DNA of 64,000 nt from Lantana camara (GCA_037501455.1 CM074863.1:58199501-58263500); one strand, 5' to 3'; counted from the first letter of the stretch, positions 8,947-22,000 are shown. Made by a program: numbers and translations. Notes: generated by a model not told the origin, from the letters alone.

Positions 8947-11620
8947 TGTAACGCCCCGGTTTCCGGATGAACAGGTAAGCACGCCACGTGTGAGTTTGAG
9001 CGTAGGTTTTATTTTATTTCTTTAATTTATAATATATTCGTACGTGGCATTCACATTTTATAAAATTCATGAAACATTATTTATATCAATTCTTTAAATT
9101 CATATCATTGAAAATATTATTTCATGGCACGAAAAATATTTATTGCATGAAATCAATTACCGAGAGTGATAAAATTACCAAATTGTCCCTAGTTGAATAT
9201 TTCCTAAAACTCTAGGGACTCAATTGCATAAACTATTAGGGACTTGATTGAGCATATTTTAAATTGTTGCATACCTAATTGCATAACTTAAAGTCTTAAA
9301 GGATTTATTGGCAAAATTGAACTTTTCACCCAAACCAAGAATGGATGTATCGGTATAAGCTTCCTCAAGCTTCTTTGATCAATTTTATCCCAAAATTTGC
9401 TAAACACAATTGCTCTCTCTCTCGGTTCTTCAAGAAGAAAAAGGGAAGAAGATAATTTTTCATCAATCATCAAGATTTCAAGGAATTAACCAAGCTTTTG
9501 AGAGTTGATCATCATCTTCATCCATCTTCTTCATTTCTTAGCTTTCAAGGTTGGTTTGCATGGAAATGATGATTTTGATCATTCATGGGATAGCTAGGGT
9601 TTGAGTTTATTATGCTAGTTCAATTCTTAGTTGTGTTGAGCATGATTATAAGATGATAACATGAATTATGGCATGAATTCTAGCTTGGATATTTGAATAT
9701 TTGGCATGAATGATCAAGTTTGGTCATGAACTTGAAAGCATGGATTCTTGATGATATTTCATGGTTTTATGTGTTTAAGTGTTACCTTATCATTTATTGA
9801 ACATGTTTGCATCATATTTCCAGAAATTATGGCATTTGGGATCAAAATTAAAATTGTTGTTGCTTTGTTGAATCTTTCCCGAGAGCATACTCTGTTTTGC
9901 TCTGTTTTTTCATTTCCAGAACTTGGGAACGACCGTTCCCAGCCTCTAGGCTTTGTGGGAACGGGCGTTCCCACCTTTCAAATCAAATATGCGCGGCCGA
10001 CTATGGGAACGGCCGTTCCCATTTTGGCCTTGGAGCCGGAAGGGCCGTTCCCGGCTAAGGCGCGCTTTTAAAAATGGAAAACGTTGCCGCGTTTTCTGGG
10101 CAACGGGAACGACCGTTCCCAGTTACAAAGGAAACCTGGAACGGCCGTTCCCAAGGGGCTGACAGAACAAAATTCACTGCATAAAATTACGATTTTGACC
10201 CCTCGATCCAACGACTTCTTTGACCCCGAATTGCTATAATATGTGTTAATATGATGTGAAACGAAAAGTTATAATACCACATTGCATTTTTGTGATCGTC
10301 TCGACATGTTTTCGCCGTTCGTCCTATTTTGGTCATTTTAGGTCATTTCTCATGAATGTACGTCGTATTTGCACAGGTCACGAGGGCGTGGACGGGGAGC
10401 AAGCTCCTTAGAACGCTTCTTTATTATATTTTGCAAGAAAGGTGAGGTTTGGTTTTGGTAAAATAAACCCTACAACCCTTATGTGTGAGTTTTCGGCCAA
10501 AACCTATTGTATTTATAAACGTTTTTAAAGTAATGAACATTTCAAGCATGAAAGTATTAATTGTCATGGTTTTCAAGCAAGTTTGGCGAGTACATGATTG
10601 CACGTGGGCCCGAGGGTAATTCTTGAGCCAACCGGGAAAGCAAGGGCTGACGGGTAACTCCTGAATTATCCTCACATTGTTGGGATCACCCCGAAGCCAC
10701 TAGGAGATTAGTGGTGGAAGGAGTTCCGTGTCTAGAGGGTCATGTCCTCTACACACACCATGTCGTGGATAGTCGAGCCTTGCAAACTCGCTATCACCCG
10801 GAGGAAGAAGGAGACTGGGGATTAATCCGGCATGTCGGGTTATCCTCGGGTTATTGCATGTTTTCAAGTATGAAATTGTCTATGTGAGCACTAAAGTATA
10901 TTGCATGATCACTTATTTATCAAACAAGCAAGCATGACCACGTATTGTTCACGATTGGGAGTTCGGTTGGAGATTGCCCTTGCTCGCCGGGGCCACATGT
11001 TCATGATATTGACAAGCATGATTAATTAAACGGGTTAAAATGGATAGTTGTAATCTCGGGCAAAAGATAAGATTTCTTGAACTACATAATTATTGTTTTC
11101 TAACGTCTTTACCCGAGGCTACAACTTGCATGTGATGTGCGTTATATTTATTTATTGCCCCTCACTCAGTCTTCGGTAGACTGATACTTCACTTTTCAGG
11201 TACATTTTGAGCGTGGTCGTACTAGGCGGGAGTTGGTCGAGTCTTGCATCGTCACGAGCCTAGCTTGTACCTTTCATGTACATACTTTTGCTAGTTATCA
11301 TGTCATGTTATGATTAGTATATTTTGAATACTTAGATATGTATATAATTGAGAAATGATAATGTATTGATAGTAAGATTTGGTACCTATATGTATCTATG
11401 AAATAAATATGGTACCTATACGTATGATTGAATTTACTGCTTCCGCTTTTCTATTCATGTTGTTGTTGTTGTTTATGTTGGGGAGAGTGTCCCGCCTAGA
11501 GCGTCGTTTTTGTTGTCACCCGTTCGCTGTGGTCTTGGTTTATGTATGAACTGTCCATTTCATACGTGGATCGAGGCTATAGTGCGGGGGATGTGGCGCC
11601 TTGGGGTCTAGGGTGCTACA
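8947..11620 (+). repeat. 5' LTR of element B
   Basis: It runs TGTAACGCCCC...GGTGCTACA. It has six palindromes at 9925-10152, CTAGGCGG boxes near 11222 and (inverted) 11487, and AATAAA-like signals near 11402. Splice-like signals are donor AAG|GTTGG at 9550 (weak), acceptor TTTGCACAG at 10376, donor AAAG|GTGAGG at 10442 and acceptor TTTTCAG at 11199. Short frames inside it have no recognisable product. Confidence 0.97.
9925..10152. repeat. Cluster of six palindromes in 5' LTR of B
   Basis: The copies are at 9925-9940 (GGGAACGACCGTTCCC), 9957-9972 (GGGAACGGGCGTTCCC), 10005-10020 (GGGAACGGCCGTTCCC), 10037-10054 (a variant with extra CCGG/CCGG ends), 10105-10120 and 10138-10152. Arms are kept and most variation falls in the central two bases. 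The cluster spans 228 bp, the same as in LTR A. Confidence 0.96.
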
Positions 11621-11628
11621 TCTACAGG

Positions 11629-11640
11629 TGGTATCAGAGC
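11629..11640 (+). promoter_or_regulatory. Primer-binding site of element B
   Basis: TGGTATCAGAGC starts 8 nt after the LTR end and is complementary to the initiator-Met tRNA 3' end. The leader between it and gag (11641-11875) has no ORF I would support and ends in the splice-acceptor-like TTACAG-GATG. Confidence 0.94.
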
Positions 11641-11875
11641 CCGGTTGCAAAACCGAGGTTCTCGAGTCGTGTCGAGTCAGTCTAGGTCGCACGGCATAGG
11701 ATTATGTGGTATTTGGGAGTCTGCATTGGGTTGATTTACTTGAATTACTCCCTTATTCGCATTAATTGAATTAATTGATCTTCCTTGAATATGTGTTACT
11801 TGACATTATTGAAATTATATGCACACATTTGCATTTATTGATCAAGCCACGCATGTTTAGTGATTTAATTACAGG

Positions 11876-14800
11876 ATGGAGCCCGACAGACATTACAGTG
11901 ATCGATCCTCGAGGCACAGGCATCATCATCGCCGACATCATCGCCACGAGAGATCACCACCTCCTCCACCTGCCCAGGCACAGCCCCAGGATTTTATGAA
12001 CGCAGTAGTGGGGCTAATCGATCAAAGGTTACAGGAAAGGGTCACTCCACCACCTCCAGCACCAGTAGCACCTCCGGAGAACCCCATTTCTGCTATCTTG
12101 CGAGAGTTTCAGAATCAGCGTCCCCCGAAGTTCTATAAGGGAGACGACATCCAGGCAGAGATGTGGTTGAAGGAGATCGAGAGGATTTGGCAGCTTATCC
12201 CTTGTGACAGTCAGGAGAAGGCCCGCTGCACACTTACTCTTATTCAGGGCGAGGCCTACTCCTGGTGGGAGAGCACAGAGATCGTTCTGGAGGCAGCCGG
12301 GACCGAGATTAATTGGGAGGTTTTTGTACGGGAGTTCAGAAACAAGTATATTCCTCCAGCTTCCCGTACCCGCAGGTTGAGAGAGTTTACAGAGTTAAAG
12401 CAGGGAGGCCGATCCGTGGGTCAGTACATCGCCGAGTTCGAGAGGCTTTCTCGCTATGCACCCAATATAGCGAACGACGACTTTCACAAGGCGATGCAGT
12501 TTGTTCAGGGGTTGAGACCGGACAACCAGGATGCACTGAAAGCGGCTAATACGAGCACCTGGGCAAAGGCTACTGCAAAGGCCCTGAAGGTGGAAGATTC
12601 TGATATAGCTAGGAGGGCTACTCAGCGAGCAGGACAGGTTTCTGGCTCGAGATCAGGCCAGGGTTCGAGTTCAGGAAAAAGGCCGATGGTTTACTCTGCA
12701 CCTCCAGCTCAGAGGGATACTGGAAAGAAGCCTAAGTTCACCGGGCCAGCACAGAAGGGTCCAAGAGCTCCAGCACCACCCCAGCCACCTCAGAGACCGG
12801 GATGTAGATGGTGTGGAAATCCTACGCACACCTATGATAATTGCAGACGCCGGTTAGGTCTATGTTTGATTTGCGGGAGCAACGAGCACCGGGTCGATGG
12901 TTGTCCGGATCGTCAGGATCCACCACCTGCAGGACCGAGGCCACTGGTGAGAGCTCGAGCTTATGCACTTGCCGGAGAGGAGCAGGAGGCTGATGTTGAC
13001 CCCGCTGCAGTAGTTGAAGGTACTATTTGCATCCATGGCACGAACATCCATACATTATTTGATCCAGGAGCTACACACTCCTTTCTTGCGCACTCTATTG
13101 CTATCACTTTGTCTTTGCCTGCTATGTGTACTTCTGTGCGCTATATAGTTAGTACTCCTTTTGGTAGTAGGCGAGAGACGGATCAGGTTTTCAGGGATGT
13201 TCCAGTTGTGATTGAAGGTCGGGAGTTTCTGACAGATTTTATTGTTATGCCGATGGAGAGGTACGGGGCTATTTTGGGGATGGAATGGTTATACAGGCAT
13301 TGTGCTACTGTAGATTGCCGGGCTAAGAAGGTTCAGTTGGGTTCAGAAGTTACTACGGGCTGTACTTCGAAGACTGTACCCCTACTTTCATTCTCAGAGG
13401 CTCAGAGGTTAGTCAGGGACGGGGCTACAGGGTTCATTGCTTACATTCTGAACAAGCCCAAAGATCAGGTGAAATTGGAGGACACAGAAGTGGTAAAGGA
13501 ATATCCCGAGGTATTCCCAGAGAAATTGGATTCTTTGCCTCCCGAGCGAGAGATTGAATTTGTGGTTGATCTTTTCCCGAATGCTGAGCCGTATTCAAAG
13601 ACTCCTTATCGGATGGCTCCAGCTGAGTTGAAGGAATTAAAAGTGCAGCTTGAGGCTTTGTTGGAAGTTGGGTACATTCGGCCGAGTTCTTCGCCGTGGG
13701 GAGCACCGGTATTGTTTGTAAAGAAAAAGGACGGGACTCTAAGAATGTGCATCGATTACAGGGAGTTGAACAGGATGACTATTAAGAACAAGTATCCTCT
13801 CCCACATATCGAGGAGTTGTTCGATATACTCCAGGGTTCTAAGGTGTATTCGAAATTGGATTTAAGGCAGGGATACTATCAGCTGCGAATCCGAGCCGAG
13901 GACATTCCAAAGACGGGACTCAATACTCGGTACGGGCACTATGAGTTCGTGGTTATGCCGTTTGGATTAACTAACGCCCCTGCAGCTTTCATGGATATGA
14001 TGCACCGGATACTCAGGCCTTTCCTCGACAAGTTCGTGGTGATATTTATCGATGACATTTTGGTCTTCTCAAAATCAGCCGAGGAGCACGCGAGACATCT
14101 CAGGCTCGTTCTTCAGACCCTAAAAGAGCATCAGTTATTTGCTAAGTTCAGTAAATGTGAATTTTGGATAGATCGGGTTTCTTTCTTGGGGCATGTGATT
14201 TCAGGAAAAGGATTGGAAGCCGATCCCTCGAAAATTGAGGCCGTGCTTAAGTGGGAGAAACCAAAGAACGCCTCGGAGATTAGAAGCTTCTTGGGGTTGG
14301 CCGGTTACTACAGAAGATTTGTTCAGGACTTCTCTAAGATTGCTGCACCCTTAACCCGGTTGACAAAGAAGGATGTTAAATTTGTCTGGGACGAAAAGTG
14401 TGATCAAAGCTCTAATTTTCTGAAAGAAAAATTAGTCTCAGCTCCGGTATTAACCTTACCCGAAGGTTCAGAAGAGTATGCAGTGTATACAGATGCTTCT
14501 AAAGAAGGCTTAGGTTGTGTTTTGACTCAGAAAGGAAAAGTGATCGCCTATGCTTCTCGAAAGCTAAAGGAATATGAAAGGAATTATCCGACACACGACC
14601 TAGAGCTTGCATCCGTGATCTTTGCGTTAGGGAAATGGAGACATTATCTTTACGGGACTTCTTTCGAGATTTTTACCGACCACAAGAGCCTCCAGTATTT
14701 ATTCACGCAGAAGGACTTGAATATGAGGCAACGGCGTTGGATGGAAAAGTTGGAAGATTATGATTGTACAATTAAATACCATCCCGGGAAAGCCAATGTG

Positions 14801-16381
14801 GTTGCCGATGCACTTAGCAGGAAGGCGAGTGTATCGAGTTTAGAAATAAAGGAAAGTAAGGAAGTTGTCCCGATTGTGTTAAAGGCTCGGGTTTCTAATA
14901 TCACAGTTCAGCCGGAATTGAAGTATCGGTTATTCGAGGCTCAGAATCAGGATTCGGAGGTACAGAAGCTTGCCGGTAAAGCTAAGGATGACCCGGAAAG
15001 TCCGTTTGGGTTTGATGAGACCGGGTTGCTTCGGTTTAAAAACAGAGTGGTAGTACCTGAAGAATTGAGACGGGTCCTACTCGAAGAAGCTCACAAGTCA
15101 GCCTACTCGATCCACCCCGGAGGAAACAAAATGTATAAGGATTTGAAGCAGTACTATTGGTGGAACGGGATGAAAAGAGACGTGGCAGAGTATGTGAAAC
15201 ATTGCCTGACTTGTCAGAAAGTGAAAGCTGAGCATCAAAAACCCGCGGGACTTCTACAGCCGTTACCTATTCCCGAGTGGAAGTGGGAACAAGTAACGAT
15301 GGACTTTGTTTCTGGATTACCGAAGGTTAAAGGCGGGTTTGATGGAATTTGGGTAATCGTGGATAGGTTTACCAAGTCTGCTCACTTTCTACCGATCCGG
15401 ATGTCCTATAAGATCCCGAAGTTGGCTGAAATCTATAACCGGGAGATCATTCGACTTCATGGTATTCCGGTGAGTATAGTTTCAGATCGAGACCCGAGGT
15501 TTACTTCTAAGTTGTGGCAGGAATTACAGGCTGTCTTGGGTACGAAACTTAAGTTTAGTACAGCTTTTCACCCTCAAACAGATGGTCAGACGGAAAGGTT
15601 AATCAGGTATTTGGAAGATCTTCTTCGGGCTTGCGCGATGGATTTTCAGAACTCGTGGTCAGAACAGCTTCCCTTGATAGAGTTTGCTTATAATAACAGC
15701 TTTCAGGCTTCGATCGGGATGGCTCCTTACGAGTTACTTTATGGAATAAAGTGCCGATCTCCGTTGTTCTTCGACTTGGAAGAGTGGAAGTGGTCGAAAC
15801 AGGAAGGGGTAAAGAAAGGTGAAAGATTCAAGAGGCCTTCCAGAGTCGTTCAGGCTATGATTGAAAAGGTTCAAACGATTCAACAACGGATGAAAGCCGC
15901 GCAAGATAGACAGAAGAGCTATGCTGATAAGCGCCGAAGGGATCTAGAGTTCGAAGTGGGTGACCGGGTATTCTTGAAGGTGGCACCAAGGAAAGGTTTC
16001 ACCCGGATCGGGAAAGGAGGAAAGCTGAATCCTCGCTATTTAGGTCCGTTCGAGATTCTTGAAAGAATAGGCGAGGTAGCCTATCGACTGGACCTACCAC
16101 CGAGTCTCACGGGAATTCACAACGTGTTCCACGTATCTCAGCTGAGGAAATATTACACCGATGAGACTACGATTCTCCCCGTGGAAGAAGTTGAGCTGGA
16201 ACCGAATTTGTCATTTATTCAGAGACCGGTTAAGATTATGGATCGGAAATTTCAGGAATTGAGAAACCGGAGGATTCCCATGGTTAAAGTATTGTGGAGA
16301 AGCGATAAAACCGAGGAAGCCACTTGGGAAACCGAGGATAAGATGAAACGGTTCCACCCGGAATTATTTGAGCAAGATTAG
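11876..16381 (+). CDS. gag-pol: Gag-pol polyprotein of element B (intact, 1501 aa)
   Basis: This single frame encodes all proteins needed for transposition. The order is a His/Arg/Ser-rich N-terminus and proline run; Retrotrans_gag domain (about residues 70-240, PPKFYKG, SWWES); two CCHC knuckles (from C310 and C330; CX2CX4HX4C); protease with D396-P-G-A-T-H-S-F; RT with LDLRQGYYQ (D662) and FIDD (D726, D727); RNase H with TDASKEGLG (D873); integrase with an HHCC zinc site (from about H1073) and a DD35E triad D1143, D1204, E1240; then a GPF/GPY-like module ([18 protein letters not shown]) and a chromodomain-like tail (about 1446-1501, WETEDKM). The chromodomain would direct integration to modified chromatin. 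The ATG at 11876 is the first in frame and aligns with gag starts of A and M. The stop TAG at 16379 precedes the PPT by about 25 nt. I see no break. Confidence 0.97.
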   Translation: MEPDRHYSDRSSRHRHHHRRHHRHERSPPPPPAQAQPQDFMNAVVGLIDQRLQERVTPPPPAPVAPPENPISAILREFQNQRPPKFYKGDDIQAEMWLKEIERIWQLIPCDSQEKARCTLTLIQGEAYSWWESTEIVLEAAGTEINWEVFVREFRNKYIPPASRTRRLREFTELKQGGRSVGQYIAEFERLSRYAPNIANDDFHKAMQFVQGLRPDNQDALKAANTSTWAKATAKALKVEDSDIARRATQRAGQVSGSRSGQGSSSGKRPMVYSAPPAQRDTGKKPKFTGPAQKGPRAPAPPQPPQRPGCRWCGNPTHTYDNCRRRLGLCLICGSNEHRVDGCPDRQDPPPAGPRPLVRARAYALAGEEQEADVDPAAVVEGTICIHGTNIHTLFDPGATHSFLAHSIAITLSLPAMCTSVRYIVSTPFGSRRETDQVFRDVPVVIEGREFLTDFIVMPMERYGAILGMEWLYRHCATVDCRAKKVQLGSEVTTGCTSKTVPLLSFSEAQRLVRDGATGFIAYILNKPKDQVKLEDTEVVKEYPEVFPEKLDSLPPEREIEFVVDLFPNAEPYSKTPYRMAPAELKELKVQLEALLEVGYIRPSSSPWGAPVLFVKKKDGTLRMCIDYRELNRMTIKNKYPLPHIEELFDILQGSKVYSKLDLRQGYYQLRIRAEDIPKTGLNTRYGHYEFVVMPFGLTNAPAAFMDMMHRILRPFLDKFVVIFIDDILVFSKSAEEHARHLRLVLQTLKEHQLFAKFSKCEFWIDRVSFLGHVISGKGLEADPSKIEAVLKWEKPKNASEIRSFLGLAGYYRRFVQDFSKIAAPLTRLTKKDVKFVWDEKCDQSSNFLKEKLVSAPVLTLPEGSEEYAVYTDASKEGLGCVLTQKGKVIAYASRKLKEYERNYPTHDLELASVIFALGKWRHYLYGTSFEIFTDHKSLQYLFTQKDLNMRQRRWMEKLEDYDCTIKYHPGKANVVADALSRKASVSSLEIKESKEVVPIVLKARVSNITVQPELKYRLFEAQNQDSEVQKLAGKAKDDPESPFGFDETGLLRFKNRVVVPEELRRVLLEEAHKSAYSIHPGGNKMYKDLKQYYWWNGMKRDVAEYVKHCLTCQKVKAEHQKPAGLLQPLPIPEWKWEQVTMDFVSGLPKVKGGFDGIWVIVDRFTKSAHFLPIRMSYKIPKLAEIYNREIIRLHGIPVSIVSDRDPRFTSKLWQELQAVLGTKLKFSTAFHPQTDGQTERLIRYLEDLLRACAMDFQNSWSEQLPLIEFAYNNSFQASIGMAPYELLYGIKCRSPLFFDLEEWKWSKQEGVKKGERFKRPSRVVQAMIEKVQTIQQRMKAAQDRQKSYADKRRRDLEFEVGDRVFLKVAPRKGFTRIGKGGKLNPRYLGPFEILERIGEVAYRLDLPPSLTGIHNVFHVSQLRKYYTDETTILPVEEVELEPNLSFIQRPVKIMDRKFQELRNRRIPMVKVLWRSDKTEEATWETEDKMKRFHPELFEQD

Positions 16382-16405
16382 AGAATCTGGGGACCAGATT
16401 CTTCT

Positions 16406-16418
16406 AAGGGGGGGAGAG
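16406..16418 (+). promoter_or_regulatory. Polypurine tract of element B
   Basis: A purine run AAGGGGGGGAGAG lies directly before the 3' LTR. It primes plus-strand synthesis. An equivalent tract precedes each other 3' LTR in the window. Confidence 0.92.
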
Positions 16419-16419
16419 T

Positions 16420-19092
16420 TGTAACGCCCCGGTTTCCGGATGAACAGGTAAGCACGCCACGTGTGAGTTTGAGCGTAGGTTTTATTTTATTTCTTTAATT
16501 TATAATATATTCGTACGTGGCATTCACATTTTATAAAATTCATGAAACATTATTTATATCAATTCTTTAAATTCATATCATTGAAAATATTATTTCATGG
16601 CACGAAAAATATTTATTACATGAAATCAATTACCGAGAGTGATAAAATTACCAAATTGTCCCTAGTTGAATATTTCCTAAAACTCTAGGGACTCAATTGC
16701 ATAAACTATTAGGGACTTGATTGAGCATATTTTAAATTGTTGCATACCTAATTGCATAACTTAAAGTCTTAAAGGATTTATTGGCAAAATTGAACTTTTC
16801 ACCCAAACCAAGAATGGATGTATCGGTATAAGCTTCCTCAAGCTTCTTTGATCAATTTTATCCCAAAATTTGCTAAACACAATTGCTCTCTCTCTCGGTT
16901 CTTCAAGAAGAAAAAGGGAAGAAGATAATTTTTCATCAATCATCAAGATTTCAAGGAATTAACCAAGCTTTTGAGAGTTGATCATCATCTTCATCCATCT
17001 TCTTCATTTCTTAGCTTTCAAGGTTGGTTTGCATGGAAATGATGATTTTGATCATTCATGGGATAGCTAGGGTTTGAGTTTATTATGCTAGTTCAATTCT
17101 TAGTTGTGTTGAGCATGATTATAAGATGATAACATGAATTATGGCATGAATTCTAGCTTGGATATTTGAATATTTGGCATGAATGATCAAGTTTGGTCAT
17201 GAACTTGAAAGCATGGATTCTTGATGATATTTCATGGTTTTATGTGTTTAAGTGTTACCTTATCATTTATTGAACATGTTTGCATCATATTTCCAGAAAT
17301 TATGGCATTTGGGATCAAAATTAAAATTGTTGTTGCTTTGTTGAATCTTTCCCGAGAGCATACTCTGTTTTGCTCTGTTTTTTCATTTCCAGAACTTGGG
17401 AACGACCGTTCCCAGCCTCTAGGCTTTGTGGGAACGGGCGTTCCCACCTTTCAAATCAAATATGCGCGGCCGACTATGGGAACGGCCGTTCCCATTTTGG
17501 CCTTGGAGCCGGAAGGGCCGTTCCCGGCTAAGGCGCGCTTTTAAAAATGGAAAACGTTGCCGCGTTTTCTGGGCAACGGGAACGACCGTTCCCAGTTACA
17601 AAGGAAACCTGGAACGGCCGTTCCCAAGGGGCTGACAGAACAAAATTCACTGCATAAAATTACGATTTTGACCCCTCGATCCAACGACTTCTTTGACCCC
17701 GAATTGCTATAATATGTGTTAATATGATGTGAAACGAAAAGTTATAATACCACATTGCATTTTCGTGATCGTCTCGACATGTTTTCGCCGTTCGTCCTAT
17801 TTTGGTCATTTTAGGTCATTTCTCATGAATGTACGTCGTATTTGCACAGGTCACGAGGGCGTGGACGGGGAGCAAGCTCCTTAGAACGCTTCTTTATTAT
17901 ATTTTGCAAGAAAGGTGAGGTTTGGTTTTGGTAAAATAAACCCTACAACCCTTATGTGTGAGTTTTCGGCCAAAACCTATTGTATTTATAAACGTTTTTA
18001 AAGTAATGAACATTTCAAGCATGAAAGTATTAATTGTCATGGTTTTCAAGCAAGTTTGGCGAGTACATGATTGCACGTGGGCCCGAGGGTAATTCTTGAG
18101 CCAACCGGGAAAGCAAGGGCTGACGGGTAACTCCTGAATTATCCTCACATTGTTGGGATCACCCCGAAGCCACTAGGAGATTAGTGGTGGAAGGAGTTCC
18201 GTGTCTAGAGGGTCATGTCCTCTACACACACCATGTCGTGGATAGTCGAGCCTTGCAAACTCGCTATCACCCGGAGGAAGAAGGAGACTGGGGATTAATC
18301 CGGCATGTCGGGTTATCCTCGGGTTATTGCATGTTTTCAAGTATGAATTGTCTATGTGAGCACTAAAGTATATTGCATGATCACTTATTTATCAAACAAG
18401 CAAGCATGACCACGTATTGTTCACGATTGGGAGTTCGGTTGGAGATTGCCCTTGCTCGCCGGGGCCACATGTTCATGATATTGACAAGCATGATTAATTA
18501 AACGGGTTAAAATGGATAGTTGTAATCTCGGGCAAAAGATAAGATTTCTTGAACTACATAATTATTGTTTTCTAACGTCTTTACCCGAGGCTACAACTTG
18601 CATGTGATGTGCGTTATATTTATTTATTGCCCCTCACTCAGTCTTCGGTAGACTGATACTTCACTTTTCAGGTACATTTTGAGCGTGGTCGTACTAGGCG
18701 GGAGTTGGTCGAGTCTTGCATCGTCACGAGCCTAGCTTGTACCTTTCATGTACATACTTTTGCTAGTTATCATGTCATGTTATGATTAGTATATTTTGAA
18801 TACTTAGATATGTATATAATTGAGAAATGATAATGTATTGATAGTAAGATTTGGTACCTATATGTATCTATGAAATAAATATGGTACCTATACGTATGAT
18901 TGAATTTACTGCTTCCGCTTTTCTATTCATGTTGTTGTTGTTGTTTATGTTGGGGAGAGTGTCCCGCCTAGAGCGTCGTTTTTGTTGTCACCCGTTCGCT
19001 GTGGTCTTGGTTTATGTATGAACTGTCCATTTCATACGTGGATCGAGGCTATAGTGCGGGGGATGTGGCGCCTTGGGGTCTAGGGTGCTACA
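16420..19092 (+). repeat. 3' LTR of element B
   Basis: It matches 8947-11620 except, by eye, for G/A at about 9145 vs 16618, T/C at 10291 vs 17764, and one A missing near 18345. The palindrome cluster recurs at 17398-17625. It is flanked on the right by AGGGT. Confidence 0.97.
17398..17625. repeat. Cluster of six palindromes in 3' LTR of B
   Basis: This is an exact copy of the 9925-10152 cluster at an offset of 7473 bp, as expected for paired LTRs. Confidence 0.95.
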
Positions 19093-19097
19093 AGGGT
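19093..19097. repeat. Target-site duplication of element B, right copy (AGGGT)
   Basis: AGGGT follows the CA end of the 3' LTR and matches 8942-8946. Confidence 0.93.
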
Positions 19098-22000
19098 TTT
19101 GCATACCAAAAACCATTTTCAAATCGAACTTATACATATCTTATCAAATCAAACTTATATGTATCTTATCTTATTCAAACTTATACATATCTTATCTTAT
19201 TCATAACTTAACAAACTGAGCAAACTCATATTTTATTAGAAGAGAAAACTCCTATCCCGTTTCATAATCAACATAACATATCATAATCATATACCCGGCG
19301 AGTACGGGTCTCCCACCTTACTTCCATATCGAATCATACGTATCAAATCAGAAAACAAACAAATATCATAAACAATCCAACCCCAACACCATGTAGTTCG
19401 GGGAGCAAACCCTCACTACTCATACAGATACAAACACACACGGGGTAGCGAACCCACACTGTGCCTTCCCCGGTTATCCACCGAGGGCTCAAGATACCAT
19501 GCCTTGCCAACCTCCATAGGTCGCACGTGAATATCTCAAATGAGAACGTACACAGGGGTCATAACCGGCGACCCCATGGTAGTCCCGGGTCCCCCTTACC
19601 CACGTCTCGGGGCCCAACACACCAGAACATAGCATATCAGAACAGATCATAACTCGCTACATACCAAACTTATCATATCGAATCCAAATCAATACTTACG
19701 TACCTTATCGGAGCATACCTTACCTTGCAACTTAGCATATGCTATAAACGTACCTCTCCGTGTCATCCTAATCCGCAGCTGGTATGAAGACACACGGTTT
19801 GGAGCATAGCCTCGTTGCAAAACATTTCAATCTTACGTATGCTCGTACATATACAGTTCGAAAACCTTTAATCGTATGACAAATCATAAACGTATCGTAT
19901 AAACACATATCTATTATATAAATATAATAGAATAATCGCATGCAGGCTTGAAAACGAGCACAGAAGGTTATACGTCGCTTTAACTAAACAAAAACCCTAA
20001 AACCTCACCTTACACCGACGAAACGGAAAAAATCTGAGCCAAGAAGTCCCACTGGAACCCAAACAGCTGACAGACACTCTCTGGAAAACCCCCTGAACAA
20101 CTGAACACACATAGAACACAAGACTAAGACTCCAAACACAACCACAACAACGCACGGCCATGCTCACGAATACAAATGATGCAACATATAATTCATATTC
20201 ATTCAGAGCATATTATAATTCATATTACATATACAGAGATACATAGCTTAAAAATTCATAACATTTATTACATAAAATAAATCAAGACATCATAAATTTA
20301 ATTATTATCAAGTACTAGGTCTCTAGACAAATAAACACGAATTGCATATCCATCCTATACATAAATCCATAATTGCAATACCCTTAAACTCACCTCACAA
20401 CTAGGCATATATTCGAATGGAGCAATTAAATCAAACAAGGGTCAATCTTAATTAATTACATAAAACAAATTAGGATATTAGGAATTTCATTCATATCACG
20501 CATCAAGTCTTGTGGGAATAAAACATAAATTTCATAATCAATTAGTTTCTAAAATTACACTAACATCCCCTTAAATAATAATTATTCTCAAGTAGATAGG
20601 CGTAAAACGAGGCAAATAAATTCCATAAATCACGAATCAAGCTTACATACATCATAACATATTTTCAAGTATCATACAACTCATAATTTCAATTTATAGC
20701 ACATACAGGATCGAATTGCACAATTAAAACAATTAACGAAAATAAATACAATAACTTCAAAAATTCATATAAAATCAACCAGACATCCGATTGACGAACG
20801 GAAAGTGGCGATGGACTCACCACGACGAAAGGAGCTTGCTGTCCGAAGGGCGTCGGAATGCCGCCACCGTAGCCGGCCGAACAGCCACCGGCCGCCACCG
20901 GAACGCCACCTCCGGTGGTCGGAAAAATCCCCGGAAGGACAGAAACGTACGCCTCGGCCTGCTTGACAAAAGCCCTCAACCAATTTTAGAAAATAGCAAA
21001 CACGCCGGACTTCGTTGACGAAAAACAGAACCAAATCCCGACGAAAATTGAAATTAAACACAAACCGTAAAACGAAAATGAAATCCGAACATACCGTTGG
21101 AAAGCTCGTAACGAGCCCTTCAAAAGCCCCTAGCCAAAACATTGGAAAAACCGCCGGAAAAAGCCCGCCTGTTTACAGCCGGTTCACCACCGGTTCGCCG
21201 CCAACGGCCGGTTCTCGAGTCGGGGCCAACACTACCAGCTACGTCGCAACATTCCAAGCAACTTTCGTGAAGGAGCAACCACCAAAAACCCACCGGAAAA
21301 GCTTCAAACCGTCGCCCAAAAACCCACCGCCGCGCCACTCGCCGGTTTAGCCATCTCCGGCCACCGTTTGCTCAAATTGACCCCGGAATCGGACTCAGGA
21401 GGCCAAAATACGTTGGAAACCACCAAAGGCCGGTCACGAATCTCGCCGGAACGCGGCGGAACGAGGTGCTACAGTGCACGCGCCACCGCCGCCGGTCTTC
21501 AATCGGCGCGTGCGCCGCCGTCCGGCCACCGTTGGCCATGCCGTTTGAACTGGAATTGCGCCGGGACCTCCTCTAACAAATGGGGTGGCGCGTGTCGTCG
21601 GAATGTCGCCGAAAACCGCCGTAAGAAGGCGGCGAAGTGACGGGTGTTCGTTTCGCCGCCGCTGTTGTGCCGTAGCCCCACCACCGCTGAGTTTCGGGTC
21701 TCGATTCTTGTATCATCGTGACGGGCTCGTCGAGTTGATGAATTTCGACTAATGGTTCGTCAAATTCCCTCAAGAAACGAGGGAGAACGGGCATGTGTGT
21801 GAAATCGCACCTTCACTGAAGGCTGAGATCTGATCTTTTGTACACAAAACGAGGAAATCCGAGTATATATCTCGGGTCCTCGTACGCAAAAACGATCAAA
21901 CGAATGAGCTAACGACATCCGAATTGGGCAAACTTAGAGTCTACGGACTCGTTTCGCCATCCCGGACGCGTTGAAGGGGTCAAAGAGGTCAAAATCTCGA

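Larger units (their letters stand above)
8947..19092 (+). mobile_element. Element B: complete, apparently intact Tekay-like Ty3/gypsy retrotransposon
   Basis: This is a 10.1-kb element with 5' LTR 8947-11620, PBS 11629-11640, one gag-pol frame 11876-16381, PPT 16406-16418, 3' LTR 16420-19092 and a perfect AGGGT target-site duplication. By eye the LTRs (2674 and 2673 bp) differ by two substitutions and one 1-bp indel. With the commonly used rate of 1.3e-8 per site per year this gives a few tens of thousands of years at most. Every cis signal and every coding domain expected for autonomous transposition is present, and it may still be able to move. It lies inside the 5' LTR of element C. Confidence 0.97.

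Noticed and set aside
11629..11640. tRNA gene suggested by match to initiator-Met tRNA
   Set aside because: Only the 12-nt complement of the tRNA 3' end is present at each PBS; no cloverleaf.
21015..21350. Host-like protein in GC-rich block of LTR C
   Set aside because: Open frames exist on both strands from GC bias, with no recognisable domain and no intron/exon context. The block was kept only as a compositional oddity.
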